Shown here: piece by piece, positions 25,577-33,159 of the stretch | Numbering within the stretch: position 1 is the stretch's first letter | How the letters are laid out: the number at the start of each line of letters is the position of its first letter | Origin: Saprospirales bacterium | GTDB taxonomy: Bacteria; Bacteroidota; Bacteroidia; Chitinophagales; Saprospiraceae | Length of the DNA stretch: 64,000 nt | Direction: 5' to 3' | Assembly (NCBI GenBank): GCA_016711045.1 | Contig: JADJTT010000006.1 | Span: forward strand, 496,001 to 560,000 | The notes under the pieces: generated by a model | Told to the model about the DNA's origin: nothing | The model's input: only the letters and a program-made list of their open reading frames with translations | Databases searched by the model: none | Translations under genes and position numbers: made by a program

Positions 25577-28321
25577 TTAGCGGATTGCGTTAGAAAAAAT
25601 GATTCGAATCACAGTTTTCACTTCTTCCGTTTGTACCTGGAGCAGGTAGGATCCGGATGGCAGGTTAGCAGGCATTTCCAGCCATTCGGAATGGGCGCCT
25701 TCGGGTCTGCAGATATCAAGCAATGTTTCCACCTTTTTCCCCTCCGGGGTGAATAGACTGACTATGATATTGCTCCGGGCAGGGAGGTCATAGTCCAGGC
25801 TAAACACACCAGGCGATATGGGGTAGGGATAAACATCCATAAAAGGAAACTCATGCGCCGGACACAAATGCCCCGCATTTAACATGGACAAGTAGCGAAC
25901 CAGTAGTATTCCAGTATGCGTGTCCGATTCACTGGTATATCCTTTGCCTCCCAGGATAGCCGTTTGGTCATCCAGCACGAGCAAGGAGGAAAGGTAAGAA
26001 AAGCCGGCCAATTCGGTAAAGACCACCCCATTGTCTCCAAACCCGGAATCGGGCTGTCCCTCTTCCGAAAATCGTGCGCCAAAGAAATAAAAATAGGGCG
26101 CAAAATCAGCACATCCTGATCCGGCCAACAATATTTGACCGGTTGGAAGAAGCGTCATCTCCCATGCAGTTTCCGGCAGCGTGAACTGGACTAGTCCGTT
26201 TTCTCCAAAGGAAATATCCAACTCTCCGTGTTGTTCCAGCCGGATAAACCCTGCCTGGTTGCCCATTTGGCCCATGACTAATATCTGATTGGATGCCGTC
26301 ACTATCCCCAGGAGGGATTGCAAGGGCGTATTCGCATCCGGGAAAGACCCGTTGAATAGACCATCGATGGCGAAGGATCTGTCGAATTTTCCATTGGAGA
26401 GCAGGCGTACGATGTCAAACCCCCAGGGTGGATGTGCATCGAGTAGCAGAATCTTGCCGTCCTCTTGAAGCATAAGCGCGGAAAAAGTACCACTGGGGAA
26501 ATGGCGCAATGCACAAAGTCCTTCAATACCGAAAGTGGTATCTGGTTGCCCATTGGGAAGCAGCCTGTAGACAACCAATTCCCTGTCGAGCGTTTCCGGG
26601 TTTTCCATATCTCCTGCCAGCAGGATCTTGCCATCTTTTTGGAGTGCAAGGGCGCCCAAAACATCAAATGGACCCCGGTCGAAGGTGATCAATCCATGGT
26701 TGGCAAACGTAGTGTCCAGACTGCCGTCCGGATTCAGGCGGCAAGCAGCAAAATCCAGGTCGTGGTGCTGGGTTTGTAAGGCCCGCATTCTCCCTCCCAC
26801 GATCAGTTTCCCATCCTGCTGCAATACGGCATCAATGCCAACAATTGAATTGGGTAAATGAATGGAGGTGTACCCCCGGTCGGAAAAAGTGGGATCAAGC
26901 GCGCCATCGCTTTCCAACCGGATAGAGAGGATCTCGGATTCAAATGGTTTCTCTACGGTTCCTGTGGCGATAATGCTGCCGTCTTCCCGCGTAAGAATCT
27001 TGCAACATTCTACGTTAAGGGGGTTGCTTCCACCCCAAACCGAAATAGCCATGCCGTCCTTTCCAAATGGCTTGACCAAATGGCCAGATTCGTCCAAACT
27101 TGCCAGGGCGCCCTTAAAGTTTACCGTTCCTCCGGTCAGCAGATGGCCGTCAGGCATGGCTTTTAGGAAAATGCCGCTTCCCTGGAAATATTCTTCTTCA
27201 AAGCATGGGACGACATATCCTTTGGCGCCAAAATCCTGGTCTGGGGTCCCGTCTTCCAGAAAGCGCCGGATGATGAAATAGCTGGTTTGGCCGTAAACTT
27301 TGCCCATCCCTGCAAATAGCCATTTTCCGTCCGGCTGGACGAGTCCTGAAGCGGCTACTTCCAACGCTTCTTTGGCATAGAGCACACCCCGGTCGCCAAA
27401 GAGGGTATCCAATTGCCCATCCGGCAATCCCTTTACGGCAATAGGCCATCCTTTCTGACTGGCTTGACCACTGCCCAGCACCATCCAACTGGAATCGGGG
27501 AATTGAAGCAGGTCGTATGGCCGAAAGCCGGAAATCGGATAATACTTGCACGCCTCCTCCCCGAAGGTCAAATCCTGCCTCCCATTAGGCAGGAGTCGGC
27601 CCACTATCAGTTTTCCATCCTTCAATGCCGCCAGCATAATCCTGCCATCAGGCAGAGAGGCCAGGGACATTAAATGGAAAGCGTGAGGAGAAGGAGGCGG
27701 CGGTTGTGGATCGAATTCGGGATCAATCTGGCCATCCGACAGGAGGCGGATAACCCGGCAAGTATGGGTGTTGGTTTCCGGATTTTCCTCAAAACCGGCA
27801 ACCAGGATAGCGTCGTCTTCCTGGAGGAGCATATCCAGGAAATGGGTTGGCTTGGGAACAGGAACCCGCAGAATACCCTCCTCTCCAAAGGTGGTATCCA
27901 GGAATCCATCTTCATAGAACCGGGCCAGGAAAAGGGCGCTTTCTGATTTGGGGGGATTAAAGAGCACCAGCAGTCTGCCTGCACTCGTTCTTGCTATCCG
28001 AACCATATACTCCCAATCAACCGGGATGCGGAGCTCGCTGAGCCCCTCATTTTGGAAGCTGCAATCCGGTGTTCCATTGGGCAGAAAACGGGCCAGTGCC
28101 AGGTAGTGAACCCCTTTTGATAACACGGTGCCGGTAAGGGTGAAAAATCCTTCCGGGTGCACCACGGCATCTGTCCATATAAACTGACCTTCGCCAAGTT
28201 CAAAAGAAAAAAAAGCATTCCCCCTACCGCCAAGCGGGCCATATCCTTCTATGGGGATCGCTTGGTTCCATGCGGAGGTGGCAACTATCAGGGAAAGACA
28301 AACGATTAAGAGCTGTTTCAT
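25577..28321 (-). CDS. Secreted delta-60-repeat protein with T9SS sorting tail
   Basis: 914 residues. Signal peptide MKQLLIVCLSLIVATSAW. About a dozen delta-60 (DUF5122-type) repeats with recurring ...DG.LD.TFG..G...... and ...Q.DGKIL..G...., for example EDGFLDTTFGEEGILRV, LPNGQPDTTFGIEGL and QDGKLIVGGRM; these are thought to form beta-propeller-like surface structures. The C-terminus (MDVYPYPISPGVFSLDYDL ending RIIFSNAIR) is a divergent T9SS type A sorting domain. Convergent with the CHU_C protein, separated by the dispersed repeat. Function unknown; probably exported to the cell surface. Confidence 0.85.
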   Translation of the reverse strand: MKQLLIVCLSLIVATSAWNQAIPIEGYGPLGGRGNAFFSFELGEGQFIWTDAVVHPEGFFTLTGTVLSKGVHYLALARFLPNGTPDCSFQNEGLSELRIPVDWEYMVRIARTSAGRLLVLFNPPKSESALFLARFYEDGFLDTTFGEEGILRVPVPKPTHFLDMLLQEDDAILVAGFEENPETNTHTCRVIRLLSDGQIDPEFDPQPPPPSPHAFHLMSLASLPDGRIMLAALKDGKLIVGRLLPNGRQDLTFGEEACKYYPISGFRPYDLLQFPDSSWMVLGSGQASQKGWPIAVKGLPDGQLDTLFGDRGVLYAKEALEVAASGLVQPDGKWLFAGMGKVYGQTSYFIIRRFLEDGTPDQDFGAKGYVVPCFEEEYFQGSGIFLKAMPDGHLLTGGTVNFKGALASLDESGHLVKPFGKDGMAISVWGGSNPLNVECCKILTREDGSIIATGTVEKPFESEILSIRLESDGALDPTFSDRGYTSIHLPNSIVGIDAVLQQDGKLIVGGRMRALQTQHHDLDFAACRLNPDGSLDTTFANHGLITFDRGPFDVLGALALQKDGKILLAGDMENPETLDRELVVYRLLPNGQPDTTFGIEGLCALRHFPSGTFSALMLQEDGKILLLDAHPPWGFDIVRLLSNGKFDRSFAIDGLFNGSFPDANTPLQSLLGIVTASNQILVMGQMGNQAGFIRLEQHGELDISFGENGLVQFTLPETAWEMTLLPTGQILLAGSGCADFAPYFYFFGARFSEEGQPDSGFGDNGVVFTELAGFSYLSSLLVLDDQTAILGGKGYTSESDTHTGILLVRYLSMLNAGHLCPAHEFPFMDVYPYPISPGVFSLDYDLPARSNIIVSLFTPEGKKVETLLDICRPEGAHSEWLEMPANLPSGSYLLQVQTEEVKTVIRIIFSNAIR

Positions 28322-28442
28322 TTGGTGTGGAAAGCAGGCATTAAGGCTACTACTTCCAATTTGTTAGGTAGCCCCTTTTCGCCAAAATTCCAATGACATT
28401 CCTCATGAACGAGGGTGATTTTTCCTCCTTATTTAAAGTGCG

Positions 28443-31145
28443 CTAATTCTCCCTCGCCACGTCTACCGCTACTACTTTATACTCCGGGCATTTGGCCTGC
28501 GTATCGTGTACCGAACTGGTGATCTCATTGAGCATAACCTCCGGGAAATGGAAGGTGGAGCTCAGTACCCCCGGCTTGACGACCTCGCTGACTTTCACCC
28601 GGATGGAGACGCTACCCCTGGGCGAACTCAATTTGACCTTCTCCCCGTCGCGGATGCCCTTTTCGGCGGCATCCTCTGGATTCATGTACAGGAAATCTTC
28701 TCCACGAATTAAGGCGTCATTGGTTCGGCGGGTCATGGAACCGCTGTTATAGTGCTCCAATTCGCGGTTGGTGGTCAGGATATAAGGGAATGCCGCTCCG
28801 TTTTCCCGAGTTTCGGTACTCTCTTCATAGTCCACAAAATAGAGGCGACCTTTCCCGATCTTGAAGGATTCGGTATGTAGAATCTGGGTGTCGGTACCAT
28901 CTTCTGCAACCGGCCACTGCAACCCGTTTTCGCCGAGTCGTTCCCAGGTAATACCCTTGAAGAAAGGCACGATTTGCGCGATCTCTTTGAGCATTTCTGC
29001 TGCATCGTACTCCGGTTGAGGGTAGCCCATACGGTTCATGATATCCACCACGATCTGTCCGTCTGGCTTGGTGCCGGGGAGCGGGTCGACAACCCGGTTG
29101 ACGCGTTGTACACGTCGTTCTCCATTGGTGAAGGTGCCCGATTTTTCAAAAAAAGAAGAGGCAGGCAGGATTACATCGGCGTAATTGGCCGTGTCGGAGA
29201 GGAACAATTCCTGCAGGATGAACAAGTCGAGGGATTTCAACGCCTCCCGGACGGCATGCGTATTGGGTTCGGTTTGCACGACATCCTCTCCCATGATCCA
29301 CAGCGCCTTGAGCTTGCCCTGGCGGGCAGCCTCAAACATTTCCGGAATTTTGAGCCCTGGCCGTTCAGGCATAGGCACCCCATATACTTCTTCGTACATA
29401 TGGCGATACCCTTCGTTGTGCATATCGAAATAGCCGGGACCCTGGTGGGGCTGCACACCCATGTCAGCGGCCCCTTGTACGTTGTTTTGGCCCCGGAGCG
29501 GATTGACGCCCACCCCGCGGCGCCCTATATTGCCCGTCACCATCGCCAGGTCGGCGATCAACATAACGCCATAGGTTCCCTGGTAGTGTTCGGTCACACC
29601 CAGCCCATGGAAACTCATAGCGCGGGGCGCAGTTGCATAAGCGCGGGCGGCATCGCGCACCAGGTTGCGGTCTACCCCGCATTCCCGCTCCAGGCGGGCA
29701 ATGTCCAGGTTGAGGATCTGCTGACGGAATTCTTCATACCCGTCCAGTCGACTTTCGATAAACTTTTTGTCTTCCAATCCTTCCACTAAGATGTAGTAGA
29801 GCATCAAATTCATGACGGCTACATTCGTACCCGGCTTGAGCTGGAGGTGGTGTTGCGCCATTTTGGCCAGATCCGTGCGGCGGGGGTCGATCACGATAAG
29901 GGTCTTACCTTTCATGATCTGCTGCTTGATCTTGGCCCCGGTAACGGGGTGCGCAGCGGTAGGATTGGCACCGATCAGCATGATACAGTCGGTGTCTTTC
30001 AGGTCGTCGATGGAATTGGTGGCGGCGCCTGTACCAAAGGTCCGTTGCATCCCCAGTGCCGTAGGAGAGTGGCATACCCGCGCGCACCCGTCAATGTTGT
30101 TGGTGCCGACAACTGCGCGGATGAATTTCTGCATCAGGTAGTTCTCTTCATTGGTACAGCGCGCCGAGGAAATACCGGCAATTGCATCGGGGCCGTAATT
30201 CGATTTGATGGTATTCAGCTTTTCTGCAATAAAGTCATAGACCTCGTCCCAGCTCACTTCCTCCAGCTTGCCGTTTTTGCGGATCATCGGAGCGCGGAGC
30301 CGGTCGGGGTGATTGTAAAAACGGAAGGCATACCGTCCTTTCAGGCAGGTGTGGCCCTGATTTACTTCAGCATCGTAAGGAGCAGTAATGCTCAGAATAG
30401 AGTCGCCATGGCTGGCGACTTCGAGGTTACAGCCTACGCCGCAGTAGGTACAGACCGTACGCGTATGGTCGGTCGCATGTTTTGCTGCCGACTGGTAAAT
30501 ATCCGTGATGGCAGCTGTGGGGCACGCCTGCGCACAGGCGCCACAGGAGACGCAGTAGGAATCCGCAAAGGAAGTATCCAGGCCTTTAATAATGTGGCTG
30601 TCGAATCCACGACCGGCCATACTGAGCACAAATTCACCCTGCACCTCATCGCAGGCCCGCACGCATTTCGAGCAGTTGATGCATTTCGAGAGGTCGGTGC
30701 GCATGTAGGAGTGGCTTTCATCCATAGGCCGGTCGAGGTGGTTTCTGCCTTCCGGGTAGCGCACCTTGCGGATGCCCACCTGTGCCGCTACATCCTGCAG
30801 TTCGCAGTCCCCATTGGCTTCGCAGGTCAGGCAGTCCAGCGGATGGTCTGTCAGAATCAGCTCCATGATGTTTTTCCGGAGGTGTTGCACCGATTCGCTA
30901 TCCGGATAGATCTGCAGGTTTTCTTCAATCGGTGTATGACAGGAGGCCACCGTTTTCAATGCGCCATTTCCGGGACGCGCCACTTCTACGCTGCACATCC
31001 GGCAGGAACCGAAAGGCTCCAGATTGGGAGCATCACAAAGAGTGGGCACGTAATTCTGTCCCAAATGCCGGCGAATGAAGGTGAGAATGGTCTCCCCCTC
31101 TTTAATCTCAAATGCCTTATTGTTGATATAGGCGATCTTATTCAT
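28443..31145 (-). CDS. fdsA: NAD-linked formate dehydrogenase, molybdopterin alpha subunit
   Basis: Cytoplasmic W/Mo-bis-MGD enzyme oxidising formate (or reducing CO2), 900 residues. N-terminal NuoG-like ferredoxin part: 2Fe-2S cysteines 37, 48, 51, 69; His101-Cys105-Cys108-Cys114 4Fe-4S site; two 4Fe-4S sets at 155/158/161/165 and 198/201/204/208. The Mo domain has a cluster at Cys 232, 235, 239, 267 and the active-site motif CARVCHSPT with catalytic Cys358, in the place of selenocysteine in E. coli FdhF. ATG 31145 is chosen; about 125 residues of open frame upstream lie inside the next gene and are not conserved-looking. It follows the NuoEF-type subunit by 4 bases. NADH-quinone NuoG is excluded by the CARVCHSP motif. 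Confidence 0.88.
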   Translation of the reverse strand: MNKIAYINNKAFEIKEGETILTFIRRHLGQNYVPTLCDAPNLEPFGSCRMCSVEVARPGNGALKTVASCHTPIEENLQIYPDSESVQHLRKNIMELILTDHPLDCLTCEANGDCELQDVAAQVGIRKVRYPEGRNHLDRPMDESHSYMRTDLSKCINCSKCVRACDEVQGEFVLSMAGRGFDSHIIKGLDTSFADSYCVSCGACAQACPTAAITDIYQSAAKHATDHTRTVCTYCGVGCNLEVASHGDSILSITAPYDAEVNQGHTCLKGRYAFRFYNHPDRLRAPMIRKNGKLEEVSWDEVYDFIAEKLNTIKSNYGPDAIAGISSARCTNEENYLMQKFIRAVVGTNNIDGCARVCHSPTALGMQRTFGTGAATNSIDDLKDTDCIMLIGANPTAAHPVTGAKIKQQIMKGKTLIVIDPRRTDLAKMAQHHLQLKPGTNVAVMNLMLYYILVEGLEDKKFIESRLDGYEEFRQQILNLDIARLERECGVDRNLVRDAARAYATAPRAMSFHGLGVTEHYQGTYGVMLIADLAMVTGNIGRRGVGVNPLRGQNNVQGAADMGVQPHQGPGYFDMHNEGYRHMYEEVYGVPMPERPGLKIPEMFEAARQGKLKALWIMGEDVVQTEPNTHAVREALKSLDLFILQELFLSDTANYADVILPASSFFEKSGTFTNGERRVQRVNRVVDPLPGTKPDGQIVVDIMNRMGYPQPEYDAAEMLKEIAQIVPFFKGITWERLGENGLQWPVAEDGTDTQILHTESFKIGKGRLYFVDYEESTETRENGAAFPYILTTNRELEHYNSGSMTRRTNDALIRGEDFLYMNPEDAAEKGIRDGEKVKLSSPRGSVSIRVKVSEVVKPGVLSSTFHFPEVMLNEITSSVHDTQAKCPEYKVVAVDVAREN

Positions 31146-31149
31146 TGCG

Positions 31150-32835
31150 CTATACTTTTTTGGGTGTGGATACTGGCTGATTTTCTTTAAAATAAGCGCG
31201 CAGCTCATCCTGGAAATAGGCCAGGGCATTGCGCATAGGGAGGGGAATGCCGCCGCCCAGGGCGCAAAGCGATCCTTTCTCCATGGTGGTGAGCAGGTCG
31301 TGAAACAGTTCCGGGTCGATGGTATAATCCTCGTGTTGGGCCTTGTGAAGCAGTTCCTGTCCGCGCACCGAACCGAGGCGACAGGGGAAACACTTGCCGC
31401 AACTTTCGTGGGCAGTAAATTCGAATAGATGCTCGAGATAGGCCACCATGGGGTAATCTTCGGGTACGCCGACCACGGAAGCATGTCCCAGCAGGAAGCC
31501 TTGTTGAGCAAAGGACTCAAAGTCGAGCGTCAGGTCTGCGATCTTATGTACCGGAACCAGTCCGCCCAGCGGGCCTCCGATATGGAGTGCTTTGGTGGGT
31601 CGGGAGAATCCCTGCCCCAGTTTTTCCACAACATCCTGTAGTGGGGTACCCATATCAACCTCATAGACGCCCGGTCGACGGAAGGAGCTGTCGAGCGAGA
31701 CCAGTTTCGTACCGGTGGAACGGCCACGCCCCAGTTTGGCAAAAGCATCTCCCCCATGGGTGAGGATATAGTAGAGGTTGGCCAGGGTTTCTACATTATT
31801 GACCAGGGTGGGTTTTCCAAACAAGCCCTCTGTAGCCGGAAACGGGGGGCGAACCCGCACTTCGGGGCGCTGTCCTTCAATGGAAGCCAACAGGGCTGTT
31901 TCTTCTCCGCAAACGTAGGCGCCTTTCGCCTCGATCAATTTAAATTGAAAATGAAAGTCGGAGCCAAGGATGTGTTGGCCGGCCAGATTTTTGGCTTCCA
32001 GTATGGCTATCGTTTTCCGGATGGTCTGGATGGAAGCGGGGTATTCGGCCCGGACATAGACCACACCTGCTTGGGCGCCAATGGTATACCCGGCGATCAG
32101 CATACCGATAAGCAGCCATTCCGGGCGTTGTTCCAGGATGTAGCGGTCGGAGAAGGAACCTGGGTCGCCTTCATCGGCGTTGCACACGACGAACTTTAGG
32201 TCGCCGGCTGCTTCCAGGCAGGTTTGCATTTTGATCCCGATGGGAAAACCCGCTCCGCCACGCCCGCGTAGCCCCGATTGCCGTATCGAATCCAGTATGG
32301 TCTCCCTGGGTGTTTGCAGCAGGTTGCGTAGCTGAGCGGTGACCTCTTCCCACGCCGGGAATGGTGTAGTGAGAATCTCGGCGCCCATGGCTTCTACCGT
32401 ATAGGTATCTGTGCCGTCTTGTATTTCCCGCTCAATGATCCCTGCCAGTTGTGCTGCCGATTTGCCCGAATAATTATGCCCTTCGTAGTGGAATGCGCCA
32501 TTCTCATGGCAACGACCCAGGCAACACATTTCCCCAATTTCCGTTGTGTCAATATGCGTGCCTATTGACTTTTTTAGTTCATCCTGGGTGCCGGCAACCA
32601 GGCAGGAACTACCGTTGCAGACATATACTTTTTTGCCCTTGTTTTCAGGCCGGGTAAAATCGTAAAAACTGGCGGTGCCATAAAGGCTGGCAGGTCGTAT
32701 CAGGAACTCTTCAGCCAATTTGGTAAGGTCTTCTTTTGACGGGCTTCCCGTCTTTGCCGCCAACTCACCGATGCGTTCAAACAGGTTATCGGTCAGGCCT
32801 TTTCTGCCGGATAAATGAGAGAGGTTTTTTGACAT
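31150..32835 (-). CDS. fdsB: NAD-linked formate dehydrogenase, fused NuoE/NuoF-type beta subunit
   Basis: 561-residue diaphorase subunit passing electrons between the Mo subunit and NAD. Residues 1-140 are a NuoE-like thioredoxin fold with 2Fe-2S cysteines 73, 78, 105 and 109 (VCNGSSC and CCLGRC). The rest is NuoF-like: FMN/NADH motif SGLRGRGGAGFPIGIKM, NADEGDPGSFSDR, CGEETALLASIEGQRP, and the 4Fe-4S motif ESCGKCFPCR plus a late Cys in GSLCALGGG. The NuoE-NuoF fusion is typical of soluble NAD-dependent formate dehydrogenases and of HoxF. First gene of a two-gene operon with the Mo subunit. Association with the hydrogenase hinted at 0 kb cannot be excluded, but the neighbour makes formate dehydrogenase most likely. 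Confidence 0.87.
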   Translation of the reverse strand: MSKNLSHLSGRKGLTDNLFERIGELAAKTGSPSKEDLTKLAEEFLIRPASLYGTASFYDFTRPENKGKKVYVCNGSSCLVAGTQDELKKSIGTHIDTTEIGEMCCLGRCHENGAFHYEGHNYSGKSAAQLAGIIEREIQDGTDTYTVEAMGAEILTTPFPAWEEVTAQLRNLLQTPRETILDSIRQSGLRGRGGAGFPIGIKMQTCLEAAGDLKFVVCNADEGDPGSFSDRYILEQRPEWLLIGMLIAGYTIGAQAGVVYVRAEYPASIQTIRKTIAILEAKNLAGQHILGSDFHFQFKLIEAKGAYVCGEETALLASIEGQRPEVRVRPPFPATEGLFGKPTLVNNVETLANLYYILTHGGDAFAKLGRGRSTGTKLVSLDSSFRRPGVYEVDMGTPLQDVVEKLGQGFSRPTKALHIGGPLGGLVPVHKIADLTLDFESFAQQGFLLGHASVVGVPEDYPMVAYLEHLFEFTAHESCGKCFPCRLGSVRGQELLHKAQHEDYTIDPELFHDLLTTMEKGSLCALGGGIPLPMRNALAYFQDELRAYFKENQPVSTPKKV

Positions 32836-32921
32836 AGGTCTTATTGGTTTAGCTTACAGCAGTTTTTTGTGGAATGGGCTCTAAAATACTATCTTGAAAA
32901 TAGGTATTCGAGCCGAAATAC

Positions 32922-32929
32922 CAAAAATA
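32922..32929 (-). promoter_or_regulatory. -7 promoter box of the formate dehydrogenase operon
   Basis: On the minus strand TATTTTTG fits TAnnTTTG; it lies 86 bases upstream of the fused NuoEF gene start. No clear -33 element. Confidence 0.4.
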
Positions 32930-32971
32930 CGCTATAATTTATTAAAAGCCCCCTTACAGGTAAATAGCCCG

Positions 32972-32979
32972 TATATTTG
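32972..32979 (+). promoter_or_regulatory. -7 promoter box, plus strand
   Basis: TATATTTG fits TAnnTTTG. It would give a leader of about 170 bases containing the hairpin at 33061-33110 before the SH3-barrel gene. Confidence 0.35.
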
Positions 32980-33060
32980 TTAGGGAAAAAATTGGCAAGT
33001 TTTTTGATTTTATATGATCTGATCCTTTTGTATACATCTTTCGTCTATATATTGAAGTAA

Positions 33061-33110
33061 AAGTGATTTGACGGCCGGCCGCCGCCGGCCGCACTAGTCC
33101 CAAACCACTT
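33061..33110. repeat. Intergenic hairpin with GC-rich core
   Basis: Outer arms AAGTGATTTG (33061-33070) and CAAACCACTT (33101-33110) pair with one G-T; inner arms CGGCCGGC (33072-33079) and GCCGGCCG (33084-33091) pair perfectly. The right side has a few unpaired bases (ACTAGTCC). Related in style to the hairpins at 16751 and 61617. Confidence 0.65.
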
Positions 33111-33159
33111 CGGTTTGAGTATATTTAGAGGATTATGCGTTTTGGCAAAAAAATGTACT

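Larger units (their letters stand above)
32836..33159. other. 324-base divergent intergenic region with promoters
   Basis: Between the formate dehydrogenase operon (minus) and the SH3-barrel gene (plus). It holds one -7 box for each direction (32922-32929 minus, 32972-32979 plus) and a hairpin at 33061-33110. No gene seen. Confidence 0.6.

Noticed and set aside
29847..31190. 447-residue open frame antisense to the formate dehydrogenase alpha subunit
   Set aside because: It is a mirror of a well-supported gene on the other strand, has no recognisable motif and composition typical of antisense frames.
31146..31520. 125-residue N-terminal extension of the formate dehydrogenase alpha subunit
   Set aside because: The extension lies inside the preceding gene in another frame; the ferredoxin domain starts right at ATG 31145, four bases after the upstream stop.
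28443..32835. The two genes as NADH-quinone oxidoreductase NuoEFG
   Set aside because: The large subunit keeps a complete molybdopterin active site with CARVCHSPT, which NuoG lacks, and no other nuo genes are nearby.
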